Source of the DNA: an uncultured Litorivicinus sp.
GTDB taxonomy: Bacteria; Pseudomonadota; Gammaproteobacteria; Pseudomonadales; Litorivicinaceae
DNA length: 60,522 nt
NCBI GenBank assembly: GCA_902541775.1
Contig: CACBSE010000005.1
Coordinates: forward strand, 1 to 60,522
Direction: 5' to 3'
Below, one piece after another: positions 45,085-54,841 of this stretch. Positions within the stretch are counted from its first letter, which is position 1. Every line of letters begins with the position of its first letter. The translations under genes were made by a program, and so were the position numbers. The notes under the pieces were generated by a model. The model did no database searches. It was given only the letters and a program-made list of their open reading frames with translations, and was not told the origin of the DNA.

Positions 45085-46584
45085 ATGACTGTGTTAGGTA
45101 ATTTTATTGGCGGCAAACAAACCGCTTCAAACTCGGGGCGTACAGCAACTGTGTTTAACCCTGCAACAGGTGAAAAGTGCTTCGACGTCGCCCTGTCATC
45201 GGCCGACGGAACACGCACTGCTATTGCAAATGCACAAGATGCGTTTGTCTCGTGGAGCAAGGTAACCCCTCTGAATCGGGCGCGTGTGATGTTTAAGTTC
45301 AAAGAGCTTGTTGAAAAACACGCCAGTGAACTTGCAGAACTGATTACTTCGGAGCATGGAAAAGTATTTTCTGACGCCAAAGGCGAGTTGACACGTGGTC
45401 TCGAGGTTGTTGAGTTTGCGTGTGGTATCCCTCAACTTCTTAAAGGTGAGCATAGCCTGAACGTCGGACGTGACGTCGATAGCTACAGTCAAATGATGCC
45501 GATGGGCGTCTGTGCAGGCATCAGCCCGTTCAACTTTCCAGCCATGGTGCCAATGTGGATGTTCCCAGTAGCCATCGCATGTGGAAACACATTCGTTATG
45601 AAGCCTTCTGAAAAAGATCCATCAACGCCGCTTCGTTTAGCCGAGCTTCTGAAAGAAGCCGGTCTTCCAGACGGTGTATTTAATGTCGTCAATGGTGATA
45701 AAGAATCTGTGGACGTACTCCTAACAGATGAACGTATCCAAGCAGTCAGCTTCGTTGGCTCAACACCAATAGCTGAGTACATCTACTCAACGGCAAGTGC
45801 ACATGGAAAGCGCGTGCAAGCGCTCGGTGGTGCAAAGAACCATATGGTGGTCATGCCTGATGCGGATCCTGGTCAAGTCGTCAGTTCGCTGATGGGTGCG
45901 GCTTATGGTTCGGCAGGAGAACGCTGTATGGCGATCTCGGTTGCTGTTTGCGTCGGTGACGAAGTCGCTGACAAGCTAATCAATGATCTAAGCACTGAGA
46001 TCGCTGGAATGAAAGTCGGTGCTGGCATGGATCCAGATGAGCCTCATATGGGCCCACTGGTCACGCGCGAGCATGCAGACAAGGTACTTGGCTACATCGA
46101 TCAAGGTGTTTCTGAAGGCGCCGCACTGGTCGTCGATGGCAGAGATTTTGTTGTTATAGGCAATGAAAATGGGTATTTCGTCGGTCCAACATTGTTTGAC
46201 CACGTTAAACCTGGTATGCGCATCTATCACGAAGAGATCTTTGGCCCTGTTCTGTCTGTCGTTCGTGTGAAGAGCTACGAGGAGGCAGTTCAACTGATCA
46301 ATGATCACGAATACGGTAATGGTACAGCCATTTTCACCCGTGATGGTGATACAGCCCGTCAGTTCACTGAAACCGTGCAAGTTGGCATGATTGGTGTCAA
46401 TGTGCCAATTCCTGTACCAATGGCATTCCATAGTTTTGGAGGCTGGAAACGAAGTCTGTTTGGACCTTTGCACATGCATGGACCGGACGGGGTGCGCTTC
46501 TACACGCGCATGAAAACCATTACTGCGCGCTGGCCGACTGGCCTACGTGCTGGCGCCGAATTCTCAATGCCTACAATGAAGTAA
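45085..46584 (+). CDS. mmsA: CoA-acylating methylmalonate-semialdehyde dehydrogenase
   Basis: A 499-aa enzyme that oxidises methylmalonate or malonate semialdehyde to propionyl- or acetyl-CoA in valine, beta-alanine and inositol catabolism. Blocks: LGNFIGGKQTASNSGRTATVFNPATGE, YSQMMPMGVCAGISPFNFPAMVP, KPSEKDPSTPLRLAELL, FVGSTPIAEYIY, catalytic Cys in SAGERCMAISVAV, and the C-terminal KRSLFGPLHMHGPDGVRFYTR, which with GERCMA identifies the family against ordinary aldehyde dehydrogenases. The ATG at 45085 follows AGAGG; the longer frame is not needed. It ends in a strong terminator. Confidence 0.95.
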   Translation: MTVLGNFIGGKQTASNSGRTATVFNPATGEKCFDVALSSADGTRTAIANAQDAFVSWSKVTPLNRARVMFKFKELVEKHASELAELITSEHGKVFSDAKGELTRGLEVVEFACGIPQLLKGEHSLNVGRDVDSYSQMMPMGVCAGISPFNFPAMVPMWMFPVAIACGNTFVMKPSEKDPSTPLRLAELLKEAGLPDGVFNVVNGDKESVDVLLTDERIQAVSFVGSTPIAEYIYSTASAHGKRVQALGGAKNHMVVMPDADPGQVVSSLMGAAYGSAGERCMAISVAVCVGDEVADKLINDLSTEIAGMKVGAGMDPDEPHMGPLVTREHADKVLGYIDQGVSEGAALVVDGRDFVVIGNENGYFVGPTLFDHVKPGMRIYHEEIFGPVLSVVRVKSYEEAVQLINDHEYGNGTAIFTRDGDTARQFTETVQVGMIGVNVPIPVPMAFHSFGGWKRSLFGPLHMHGPDGVRFYTRMKTITARWPTGLRAGAEFSMPTMK

Positions 46585-46587
46585 ACG

Positions 46588-46615
46588 AAAAAAGCGGCCT
46601 GACAGCCGCTTTTTT
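46588..46615 (+). terminator. Rho-independent terminator of mmsA
   Basis: AAAAAAGCGGC-CTGACA-GCCGCTTTTTT: an 11-bp stem with a 6-base loop and a T run, starting three bases after the mmsA stop. Confidence 0.85.
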
Positions 46616-46754
46616 CTGATCCTGATAGCCCAGCGCTGAGGCGTATATGGGCCTATGAGTACGACACTCTTCTCTTTAGTGCTCTCGGCCGAACCTAACT
46701 CGAGCTAACTGAAGTTCAGACGCCCCAACAGATGATACCTATCTATGTTTGATA

Positions 46755-46979
46755 TTAAGACAGTTTTCGAACGATAAAATAGGTGATTGCATTCCCGACA
46801 GGAGCCAGCGTAATAACAGCTAAGGCAGCTATCGGCCAGCCGAATAGCCAACCTTTCACCCATCGCACGACAAAATCATCGCTGAAACCAACATTTAACC
46901 AAGTAATAAATCCGGTGACGAAGAAAACCACGATGAATGTCATCACTATTGGCCCTATGTACTTAGCATATCTTTCCAT
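46755..46979 (-). CDS. DUF2798 family membrane protein
   Basis: A 74-aa product with two membrane helices. YIGPIVMTFIVVFFVTGFITWLNVGF and VKGWLFGWPIAALAVITLAPVGNAITYFIV fit the DUF2798 layout. Function unknown. It lies alone, followed by the DUF1330/GYD group on the same strand. Confidence 0.82.
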   Translation of the reverse strand: MERYAKYIGPIVMTFIVVFFVTGFITWLNVGFSDDFVVRWVKGWLFGWPIAALAVITLAPVGNAITYFIVRKLS

Positions 46980-47118
46980 CTGATCTTCAAGTCCTACTGA
47001 TTTACTACAGAGCCTACCCTTTGCGTTGTGGCATTCATCGAACTAGATACGCTCTAAAAACTCCGGTAGTTGTTAGCTAGCTTTCAAATCCAACAGCACT
47101 TTGAACCTGCCTCGTTAT

Positions 47119-47418
47119 CTATCCTATAAACGCGTCGATAATCACAAGAGTCCTTTCGATGTAAGGGGCCGCATTAGTTACGAGTTGCTGATATTCGGAA
47201 TCGTTATACCAATCTTCAGCGTGTTGACGTGATGGAAACTCAATCACGATCAACCGATCGTAAGGGAAAGAGTTCTCTATATCAGTTTTGTAACCACCTC
47301 GAACTAGAAACGTCCCATGATATTTTTCTACCAACACACCTACGTGGTCTTGATAAGAAGATTTATATCCAGCCGGATCGTTGACTCTGACATTGGCTAA
47401 CACGTATGCCTTGGACAT
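47119..47418 (-). CDS. DUF1330 family protein (second copy)
   Basis: A 99-aa product starting MSKAYVLANVRVNDPAGYKSSY, with HGTFLVRGGYKTDIE and VIEFPSRQHAEDWYNDSEYQQL, the DUF1330 pattern of a dimeric alpha/beta barrel. It differs clearly from the copy at 26253, so it is not a recent duplicate. The role is unknown. The ATG at 47418 is chosen since homology begins there. Confidence 0.9.
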   Translation of the reverse strand: MSKAYVLANVRVNDPAGYKSSYQDHVGVLVEKYHGTFLVRGGYKTDIENSFPYDRLIVIEFPSRQHAEDWYNDSEYQQLVTNAAPYIERTLVIIDAFIG

Positions 47419-47624
47419 CACCGAATCACCCCTATTAACCAGGTCGCTTTGCATTCAGCCGAAATGTTTCCGGAGCACCGCTAGTCCAATACATTTACAG
47501 TGTAATGGTCAGCAACCATAAGCAAACTAAAATTCCAAGTTTTCAAAGAAATGACCAAGGGCGCAAGAAGTTTGTTTTATCCGCAGTAAATTAGCCGTCA
47601 TCGTCTTTGTCGCTGCCTAAATTT

Positions 47625-47960
47625 TCAACTCGCACCCAGTGAAGAAGGCGTTTTATAATTAGCGAGTGCTGCACTAGCCAAGGTAGCAGGTTCTTTCAAG
47701 TCGACCTCCTCCAGCACATGCACGTTAAAAAGCGATCCCGATGCCATTGTGGCCATTTTAATAGCTAATATCTGCTCACTAGTACCTCGACCTATTGCAA
47801 CGAAATCATGTTCGCCCTTCGTAAGAAAAAAGTCTAAAAGTTCGGCTCCTACGGCCTCTGAAATCATCTCTGCAGCTACTCGTCTATTCTGGTCAGGTTG
47901 GCTGATGAACCCTTTCATTGCCTCGGGTGTGTAATTCCCATATATTATGAATTTATCCAT
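47625..47960 (-). CDS. GYD domain protein
   Basis: A 111-aa protein (MDKFIIYGNYTPEAMKGFISQP, LLDFFLTKGEHDFVAIGRG, MASGSLFNVHVLEEVD), a GYD/PF08734-type ferredoxin-like fold. The name-giving GYD is here GEHD. Members are small, often found alone. No substrate known. Its neighbours on both sides (DUF1330 and a two-component cluster) are on the same strand. Confidence 0.8.
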   Translation of the reverse strand: MDKFIIYGNYTPEAMKGFISQPDQNRRVAAEMISEAVGAELLDFFLTKGEHDFVAIGRGTSEQILAIKMATMASGSLFNVHVLEEVDLKEPATLASAALANYKTPSSLGAS

Positions 47961-48014
47961 TATTTCTCCTTCGGTACTTTATTTAAGCTTTATTCCCATC
48001 TTTCGGCCAACCTC

Positions 48015-50216
48015 TCAAGCTGTGAGGAGTCGATTCACCTCCGCAACCAATTGAGCGCGTCTAAGTGGCTTTGATACATAGCCTGAGAAGCCTTGGCTTA
48101 AATAATTTTCTTTATCGCCCTCAACAGCATTTGCTGTGAGAGCAATCACTGGAATCTCTGATTTAGCACCCTCCATTTTTCTTATCATGAGAGTTGCTTC
48201 CAATCCACTCATCACAGGCATCTGGATATCCATTAATACAATGGAAAGGTCATCACAGCTCTGGATAAACTCCACCGCTTCAGCTCCGTTGTTTACGATG
48301 CTGAAATCCAAACACCCTAGTTTTTGTAGGACCTTCCTAATCACGAGTTGATTAGTGCTGTTATCTTCGGCGACCAATATTTTTAAGCCCGCAAAGTCGC
48401 CTTCTGGTTCGGTGTGACCAGCACTTCTGCTTGCTGAGCCAAGATTACTAACATCGCCAAACATGCAACTCGATACCACTGATTTAAGCCTATCTTCCTT
48501 GACAGGTTTACTGAGCATACGAGTAACGTCCAATGCTTTCATCTCATCTGTTAAGCCTGAACTCGACAACATGATTATCGGCACGGTCATTTTCTTGTTA
48601 CGAATTTCCCGACAGAGATCTAATCCACTTAGTTCGGGCATATTTAAATCTGTAATAACAAGATCCAGGTGAACTTTCTTTGATTCCAGATCATTTATCT
48701 TTTCTAGAGCTTGTGAAGCTCCCATCGCCTCAACCACCGTAGCACCAGCTCGCGACAATGGGCGCTTAATTATCGTCCGGTTGAGCTCAATGTCATCTAC
48801 AACAAGGATACATTTACCTGCTATTTGAAGTTCGCCGGTAGCTCCAGTGGTTTGGCTAGAGTCTTGATCCTCAATGCATTGGAGCTTAAGTTCTATAGAT
48901 GTAGTGGTGCCCTGACCAAGAACCGAGGACACATCGATTTTACCGTGGAATGCTTCAACTAGATTTTTTACGATGGCCATCCCCAGTCCAGTACCGCCGA
49001 AACGACGAGTAATAGATGTATCCGCCTGAGAAAATTTCTCAAACAATGTTTTGACACCTTCTTCATCCATACCTATACCGGTGTCAATCACTGAAATTCG
49101 AATCAAATCTTGAGATGGATTTTCCAATTTAATTTGGACAAAACCGGTCTCTGTGAATTTCACAGAATTACCTGCGATGTTATATAAAATTTGCGAGATA
49201 CGGACCGGATCACCGACCACTTTGCTCGGAAAGTCTGGGTCTATCTCCAAAATAATCTCGATATTTTTTTCATGCGCTTTGATCGAGAGGTTATCTGCTG
49301 TTTTAGCTAACTCCGATTTCAAACAAAACGGGACTTCCTCATAAGTCATTTGCCCTGCTTCGATCTTTGATACATCTAATATGTCGTTGATGATCCGAAG
49401 TAAGTTTTCAGCACTACCTAAGAGAGTTTCGGTATACCCCAACTGCTCCTCATTTAAACCAGTGTCTTTAAGTATTTCGGCAATCCCGATCACACCATTC
49501 AGAGGAGTGCGTATCTCGTGACTCATATTTGCCAAAAATTCAGATTTAAAATTAGCTTGCTCAATCGCCGCAATGCGCTGCTTTTCCAACTCCGCTGCCA
49601 AGTTTTGTCTTAGCTTTGACTCCAATTCCATCTTTTTAAGTTGGTAGCGCGCCGTTTTTGAGGTCTCCAGGTGCACAATTTCGCGGTAGGCTATTTGAGC
49701 TAGGTTCTCAAGCGCTTTTACCTGCTCATCGGACAAACCCGACTGCTGGGTAAAATCAAGAGCACAAACAGATCCTAGCGCTTCGTTGTTCTCAGTTTTA
49801 ATTGGTACCCCCGAATAAAATTGGATATTCGGATGCCCACGAACGTTAGGATTTTCTTTGAATCTCGGATCAGATAATGGTGAGATCACTTCAAAATGCT
49901 GGTTACCCGCCACAGTGTAATTACAAAAAGCGTCGTGTCGCGGCATCGTCTGTGAAACCGCATCCATCTGTTGGTCACCTGAATCAGAAAGTTGATGGGC
50001 TAAAATGATTTGCTTATCATTAGAAATTATTGTCACCGCGACCATTGAAGATTGGGTAATTAGCGCCGCCAGCTCGCAGACTTTTTCGAGGATTTCCGAC
50101 TTCGGGAACTGCTCCAGAGACAACTCAGCTATACGTTTGATCCGCGCTGCTTCATTTTCAGGGATTGGAAAATCGGGATAAGTCCAATTCGACAACCAAT
50201 CAGTTGTGTTCACCAA
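48015..50216 (-). CDS. Hybrid sensor histidine kinase (GAF-HisKA-HATPase-REC-REC)
   Basis: A 733-aa cytoplasmic hybrid kinase without membrane segments. The N-terminal GAF domain ([27 protein letters not shown]...[22 protein letters not shown]) precedes a coiled coil, the phospho-acceptor box [18 protein letters not shown], an ATPase domain with [17 protein letters not shown], and two receiver domains (LVVDDIELN...[13 protein letters not shown] and LVAEDNSTN...[12 protein letters not shown]). The separate Hpt and receiver genes just upstream complete a phosphorelay. No DNA-binding output is encoded in the cluster, so the final target is elsewhere. Confidence 0.93.
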   Translation of the reverse strand: MVNTTDWLSNWTYPDFPIPENEAARIKRIAELSLEQFPKSEILEKVCELAALITQSSMVAVTIISNDKQIILAHQLSDSGDQQMDAVSQTMPRHDAFCNYTVAGNQHFEVISPLSDPRFKENPNVRGHPNIQFYSGVPIKTENNEALGSVCALDFTQQSGLSDEQVKALENLAQIAYREIVHLETSKTARYQLKKMELESKLRQNLAAELEKQRIAAIEQANFKSEFLANMSHEIRTPLNGVIGIAEILKDTGLNEEQLGYTETLLGSAENLLRIINDILDVSKIEAGQMTYEEVPFCLKSELAKTADNLSIKAHEKNIEIILEIDPDFPSKVVGDPVRISQILYNIAGNSVKFTETGFVQIKLENPSQDLIRISVIDTGIGMDEEGVKTLFEKFSQADTSITRRFGGTGLGMAIVKNLVEAFHGKIDVSSVLGQGTTTSIELKLQCIEDQDSSQTTGATGELQIAGKCILVVDDIELNRTIIKRPLSRAGATVVEAMGASQALEKINDLESKKVHLDLVITDLNMPELSGLDLCREIRNKKMTVPIIMLSSSGLTDEMKALDVTRMLSKPVKEDRLKSVVSSCMFGDVSNLGSASRSAGHTEPEGDFAGLKILVAEDNSTNQLVIRKVLQKLGCLDFSIVNNGAEAVEFIQSCDDLSIVLMDIQMPVMSGLEATLMIRKMEGAKSEIPVIALTANAVEGDKENYLSQGFSGYVSKPLRRAQLVAEVNRLLTA

Positions 50217-50252
50217 GAAGACCTCCAGTTCAATCTAACACCCTGAGCTGTT

Positions 50253-50570
50253 TTATTTTTTTAAATCGGCCACTACCCGCTCAACCATATCAATCAGCCG
50301 ATTTTTATCTTCTTCAGAAAGACCTCGCGTCTTAGCTCCTTGCTCAACGTGAGCCGCTAGCTCAGCACACTGCAGATACCCAAAGTTTCCACATGTGGAC
50401 ACGATTTTGTGCGCATTCTTTGCGATTAAATCAAGGTCGTCCGACAGCAACCCAGCCAACAAATCCTCAATATCGGTAACGGCTTCCACTAGAATCTCGT
50501 CGAGATCTTCCTGATCAAAATCGCCAAAATTATCATCCCAAAAGTCTTGATCAAACCATGGTTCACTCAT
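50253..50570 (-). CDS. Histidine phosphotransfer (Hpt) protein
   Basis: A 105-aa helical protein with the phosphorylatable His in IAKNAHKIVSTCGNFGYLQCAELAAHVE, the Hpt pattern (HxxxGxxxxxG, here HKIVSTCGNFG). An acidic N-terminus (WFDQDFWDDNFGDFDQEDLDE) comes before it. It sits 36 bases before the hybrid kinase gene and would pass phosphate between receivers. Confidence 0.85.
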   Translation of the reverse strand: MSEPWFDQDFWDDNFGDFDQEDLDEILVEAVTDIEDLLAGLLSDDLDLIAKNAHKIVSTCGNFGYLQCAELAAHVEQGAKTRGLSEEDKNRLIDMVERVVADLKK

Positions 50571-50574
50571 CTTT

Positions 50575-50985
50575 TTATTGTCCTATCAACTGCATGGCCT
50601 TCATGCCTATCGCAGATTTTGAGAGTGGCTTGTATATGAAATTCGAGATCTGACGCTCAGCATACGCCTGACGAGTTGCTTGTGATTTATCGCCAGTGAA
50701 CACACAAACCGTAGCATGCTGAATGTAAGCGGCAATCTCATCAATAATTTCGTAGCCATAGACGTCGTCAATGTTGTGATCCAGAAGTATTAAATCAAAG
50801 CGACGCGCTGTGAGCTCTTTTATAGCCTCAATAGCATCATCGGCGACATGAACCTTGTAGCCAAGATCGTGACAAGCTTGGCCAGCTAACTTCAACGCCA
50901 CTTTATCATCGTCGATAACCAAAACCAGCTTCTTCAAAACTAAAGCTCCCGACTCTTTACGCCCTACTAAATTGCTTAATCCCAA
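50575..50985 (-). CDS. Single-domain response regulator
   Basis: A 136-aa receiver: acidic VIDDDKVAL, phospho-Asp in LILLDHNIDDVYGYE, Thr in CVFTGDKS, Lys in NFIYKPLSKSA. There is no output domain. The start is uncertain: the frame opens at 50985, but the domain begins at about LKKLVLVID, and a TTG near 50937 could be used. It lies four bases upstream of the Hpt gene. Confidence 0.85.
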   Translation of the reverse strand: MGLSNLVGRKESGALVLKKLVLVIDDDKVALKLAGQACHDLGYKVHVADDAIEAIKELTARRFDLILLDHNIDDVYGYEIIDEIAAYIQHATVCVFTGDKSQATRQAYAERQISNFIYKPLSKSAIGMKAMQLIGQ

Positions 50986-51353
50986 AGACTGTGAATGACA
51001 CGCCCATTATTACAAAATTCAACTGTCAGTCCGCGTTTGGCCATTTCTTCAACAACAGGAGCAAACATAGCAGCTTCCGTCCAATGATGACGTAGCCCCT
51101 GTTCAGTTCGGTATAGCTCAGTCAGCACAAACTGATAACCACCAACTCGATCTGAGTCCATATCAAACGGATCTGCAATCCTCAAATTTTTCGCCCACCA
51201 AAAATGGACTAGTTCTAACTCACCAGACTGCTGAGATTTTTCTACCATAAACTCGGCATGAATGTTCGCAAATTCGATGAATTCATCATGCATTTCATCG
51301 GGAACACCCCACACCCCCGTGAGGGCCACTAAATCCAAATATTGATTAGCCAT
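50976..51353 (-). CDS. Unknown protein at the head of the phosphorelay cluster
   Basis: A 125-aa soluble protein from MANQYLDLVALTGVWGVPDE. The sequence (FANIHAEFMVEKSQQSGELELVHFWWAKNLRIADPFD, YQFVLTELYRTEQGLRHHWTEA) suggests a ferredoxin-like alpha/beta fold related to the monooxygenase-like barrel proteins, but I cannot name a family. GAAGAG precedes the ATG. It overlaps the receiver gene and is the first gene of the kinase operon, so it may supply the signal. Confidence 0.6.
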   Translation of the reverse strand: MANQYLDLVALTGVWGVPDEMHDEFIEFANIHAEFMVEKSQQSGELELVHFWWAKNLRIADPFDMDSDRVGGYQFVLTELYRTEQGLRHHWTEAAMFAPVVEEMAKRGLTVEFCNNGRVIHSLWD

Positions 51354-52041
51354 CTCTTCTCGCCTTCCCAATTCTTGCACCACGAGCTTTCCCCGTATCA
51401 CGAAATCAACTACTAATAGCTACCCGACTAAAAAGTTGACAACGCTCAATATCGGATCACGATCTTCTGAGGCTGCTCATGAGTTTCACTTAAGCTTAGG
51501 TATACACCGAACGGGGAACGTGAACAAGGTGAACATCGTTAAGGTGGGCGCTTGGCAGTGATATATACAACCCAAACGATAAAGAACTGTCTGATCCCGT
51601 AGCCCGTAGATGTCTTCGGACAGGATGAAATCAACAGTTGACGGAGAGGTAGTCCGCCTAATACATATTATAAACTATTGATTTAATATGTTTTATTTAA
51701 ATATATTTTATTTGTGTCCCACAATCTGTACCACACTTGGTGTAATCGCTCGCCCGCGCGAGTTATGACAGAAAAGAGATCATGGCTAGTGGGGTAGAAC
51801 TCTTCCAACAACTTGACCTCTTGTTCGAATTATTAGAGTAACCACCGCCGTGGCTACCGTAACTGGTTTCTTAATATTTTTCTGCTCAGTCTTTAGATCT
51901 GAATTTGACGGTCAGTGATCTAAATGTCCCTAAAGTCGCGGCGTCAAGAGGAAGGAACCTTTAAGACAGATCTTTTGGTATTCCCCCGTAAACATTCGAA
52001 ATCATTAACATTGACCACATCGAAAAAAGATAGATTTTAGA
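51354..52041. other. Non-coding region, no gene seen
   Basis: About 690 bases without a supportable gene. A strongly A+T-rich stretch (51665-51715) ends at GTGTCCCACAATCTGTACC, and a 19-codon open tract follows (51783). It resembles the edge of a lost insertion but nothing is proven. Confidence 0.3.
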
Positions 52042-52746
52042 TCAACGAGAAACGTTAGTATCGGCAGGAAATGGAACCATTTCTGATGAATCAATCATTC
52101 CCAGATCAAGTCCGACACGATAGAAACTGGATACTGAAAACTCACTCAACGCACTACTAGTATGCGCAACGGTTAACTCACCAGAGATCTTCTTACACGC
52201 AACTTTGGTGATTTCCTGAAGTAATGCAAAATCTCGATAGTAGTCAGGAAGTTTATCGTTTCCCTCTGCAAGTCGTTTCACTGTCTTATTCTGCAGATAC
52301 TCATCAACGACTTTTGTAATCGATACCACGATCTTCGAGTCCTCTCGATGTAATCGGTTTCTCAACACGGAATAGGAGATCTCGTGTGACACCCTGTATC
52401 GATCAGCATTTGGAGCATGGTATGAAGCAATCGAGGGATCGAGATACATAAGAATCCGAGGAATACCAAGACGGTCACTCATGATGCGTGTGATTGCAGA
52501 AATACCCCTCTCTTCAAGAGGATCTCCCTGCGTCACCAGGATAGGAGGTTTCTGAGGTGGAGTTTTTTCCCAATGCTTTCGCAGTTGATCATGGATTGTT
52601 GAGGCAACCACCGAGGGATCTCTGATGTCATATCCGCCCATCCCCTCGATTACAAGGGGATGACACTCCGACAGTTTCTGAAGACCCTCCTGTGAACCAC
52701 CCTTAATCAATTCGTCATCTCTTTCTACTTTTCCAAGTACCACCAT
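52042..52746 (-). CDS. Unknown protein, 234 aa
   Basis: A soluble protein from MVVLGKVERDDELIKGGSQ; the frame remains open 12 codons further up. Recognisable stretches are LVIEGMGGYDIRDPSVVAST, ILVTQGDPLEERGISAITRIMSDRLGIPRILMYLD, and SYHAPNADRYRVSHEISYSVLRNRL. The His/Asp/Tyr-rich middle could be an active site, but I cannot match a family. It overlaps the end of the zinc-ribbon gene, with which it is probably co-transcribed. Confidence 0.6.
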   Translation of the reverse strand: MVVLGKVERDDELIKGGSQEGLQKLSECHPLVIEGMGGYDIRDPSVVASTIHDQLRKHWEKTPPQKPPILVTQGDPLEERGISAITRIMSDRLGIPRILMYLDPSIASYHAPNADRYRVSHEISYSVLRNRLHREDSKIVVSITKVVDEYLQNKTVKRLAEGNDKLPDYYRDFALLQEITKVACKKISGELTVAHTSSALSEFSVSSFYRVGLDLGMIDSSEMVPFPADTNVSR

Positions 52747-52894
52747 ACTGACAGGTGTCTTCGTGAGTGCTTTTGATCTCACTCAAACATTGACCACACA
52801 AAAATCTCCAATCAGGCGACTCACCGTAACGGCACCGGAACAGACTGTCCTTTGGTTGATTGCATTTGTGACACTCTTTAATTCTCACTCTCAT
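52715..52894 (-). CDS. Small zinc-ribbon protein
   Basis: A 59-aa protein from MRVRIKECHKCNQPKDSLFRC. It carries four Cys pairs or singles: CHKC, FRC, and LCGQC, plus a later single, with WRFLCGQCLSEIK, fitting a treble or zinc-ribbon fold. It ends inside the next gene (32-base overlap with the preferred start at 52746), so the two are linked. No family assigned. Confidence 0.5.
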   Translation of the reverse strand: MRVRIKECHKCNQPKDSLFRCRYGESPDWRFLCGQCLSEIKSTHEDTCQYGGTWKSRKR

Positions 52895-53075
52895 GGCGTG
52901 AGTCTGACACATGCTCGTGTGTGCCAACACTGAGAAACAATTGTTCACTAAAGACTCTCTGTATATACCAACTAATACAGAGAAAATATGGATTCACCCT
53001 CAGACCTCGTGATCTTCTGTATAAACACAGCACTCAAACGATAATTCCAGTGAAACATTAGTCCGTTGTGAGCGC

Positions 53076-53543
53076 TTAATAGGGGTCGTGCTCCCGTATT
53101 ATCGCCATGATTGCTATTCCTCCTTCAACCTTTTCAACCTCAGCCGTCATCACAAATTCTGGCTCTAGCTGTTTTATTGATAGATTCACGACTTCCTGGA
53201 GCATGTCCTCAGTCAAGAACTGTGTCTGTGCTGGTGGAATTCCTATTGTCACACTGAGAAATTCAGGTTTGGTGGGAGTCCTATAGTTGGGCCGTACGAT
53301 CAAGTACCCGTCAGGCGTCTGAATAGCCATCCCATAGCCGTCCTTGGAATTACCGAGCGCCTGTCCGATCCCCTGAGTCTGAACAGCCATCACATTTGCA
53401 TTCCAGTCGCTCACAGACATCGTGAACATCTGCGCAGCATCATCCTTGCTGTAGATACCTTCTGCGGATGCAGAGTTCGCAAAGGCAAAGATAAATGCCA
53501 ATGAAGCAAATAGAGAAGAAAATAGGCCTTTAATCGATCTCAT
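53076..53543 (-). CDS. Exported protein of unknown function
   Basis: A 155-aa product with signal peptide SLFASLAFIFAFANSASAE. The mature part (GIYSKDDAAQMFTMSVSDWNANVMAVQ, GYGMAIQTPDGYLIVRPNYRTPTKPEFLSVTIGI) is probably a periplasmic alpha/beta protein. No family recognised. GGAG is present upstream of the ATG. The gap 53544-53713 shows no gene. Confidence 0.62.
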   Translation of the reverse strand: MRSIKGLFSSLFASLAFIFAFANSASAEGIYSKDDAAQMFTMSVSDWNANVMAVQTQGIGQALGNSKDGYGMAIQTPDGYLIVRPNYRTPTKPEFLSVTIGIPPAQTQFLTEDMLQEVVNLSIKQLEPEFVMTAEVEKVEGGIAIMAIIREHDPY

Positions 53544-53713
53544 CTTGGCACTCCTTATGCTTCGACACTGCTATTTCTCCTTCATACGGCTTTCCAATCA
53601 TTCCACGCTGAGATTTGTTTGATTGATTTCCACTTATCATCCGCTGTCTTTTCCGCTAACAGCCCAAGCGCGTTCATGTGACCCAAATTAGCTACAGTTG
53701 CAAATGGGTTTTC

Positions 53714-54841
53714 TTACTTTAAAAACAATCTACAACTCTCCTGTGTTAATCCCCTTGCTTCAGCATGCTGCGACCAAGCACCGGGAGTGCTGTCCCACTC
53801 CTGAATCGCTAGTTCGCAAACTTCTTTGGTAGAAACCGAAAAATCAACAGAAATAGGCGGTGGTTCTGCTTTAGCCAAAGAGAAAAAATTTATAGGGTTC
53901 GTTTTAGCCCTCTTGCATATTTTCCGCCCAAAATCAGATGCTGCATGACTGTAATTCTCCCATGGTATAGACGCAGATGTGGTAGTTACCTCAGCGGTCA
54001 AAAAGTCACAGGTATTTTTCGAAACGATATCTGAACAGTTTTTGCTAGTGCCAAAACGGCTTATTTGGATTAACGAATCGGGGGTATCGAGATTTACATC
54101 GCCCCGATAAAGTCCAAATTTGTGAAGGATGCCGTGACTCAAAGTGGTATTTGGACCTTTGTGGCTTATGACCTTCTCGCCATTAAAGAGCATTATAAAC
54201 TCGCCATCGTGTCCCTTACTTGGAAGAAATTTTAAGTCAATCTGATTAGTTGTTTCTTCAAGATCGGCCATTGGTGCGAGTTTAAACCGTGTCGCCCTAT
54301 GCTTCATATTGGAATTGTTTTCGCCGCAAAGATAGAAGACCTCATAATTAAGATAGAAAGTGAAAGTGAGAAAACCGCTTTGATTCTTGAGTTGAGCAAC
54401 TGGATTCCAAGCTCCACCATCACGATTCGCAGCAATTATTTGCAAATATTTGTCAGACCCAGAACCTCGGTTATCTAAGCCGGCTGGGATTCTAAACCGA
54501 TAGGTAAGAAAATATGGCTGATTTAAGTTGTACTTTTTCTTTTTGTCTCGCAACTCCCAACGCTGATTACGCTCACCTGTTCGATCCCAATCGGCTTTAC
54601 CGCCCTCATCGTTATATGAAAGGGAAATTTCCGCAAATGGTTCGTCATGAATATTTACGCGGCTAACAATGTCGCCAGACTTTGCGTTCCTTGAACTAGG
54701 AACCAGCGATCGTGAATCACCCACCGCAAACTCTTTTAAAATTTTTGCACCGCTTGAACTAGAAGTATTGAAATTGCTGGCATGAGTGCTCTCGAGTCCA
54801 ACAACTATCACCAAAAAAAATATGATCGCTATGTTTTTCAT
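53714..54841 (-). CDS. Exported polysaccharide lyase-like protein
   Basis: A 375-aa secreted protein with signal NIAIIFFLVIVVGLESTHAS. The middle (PYFLTYRFRIPAGLDNRGSGSDKYLQIIAANRDGG, AQLKNQSGFLTFTFYLNYEVFYLC, LSHGILHKFGLYRGD) follows the beta-jelly-roll layout of heparin lyase I-type proteins (PF14099). Catalytic residues cannot be confirmed by eye. The C-terminal part after about residue 270 is unlike that family and has five cysteines, perhaps a disulphide-bonded extension. If active it would degrade an acidic polysaccharide outside the cell. Confidence 0.5.
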   Translation of the reverse strand: MKNIAIIFFLVIVVGLESTHASNFNTSSSSGAKILKEFAVGDSRSLVPSSRNAKSGDIVSRVNIHDEPFAEISLSYNDEGGKADWDRTGERNQRWELRDKKKKYNLNQPYFLTYRFRIPAGLDNRGSGSDKYLQIIAANRDGGAWNPVAQLKNQSGFLTFTFYLNYEVFYLCGENNSNMKHRATRFKLAPMADLEETTNQIDLKFLPSKGHDGEFIMLFNGEKVISHKGPNTTLSHGILHKFGLYRGDVNLDTPDSLIQISRFGTSKNCSDIVSKNTCDFLTAEVTTTSASIPWENYSHAASDFGRKICKRAKTNPINFFSLAKAEPPPISVDFSVSTKEVCELAIQEWDSTPGAWSQHAEARGLTQESCRLFLK

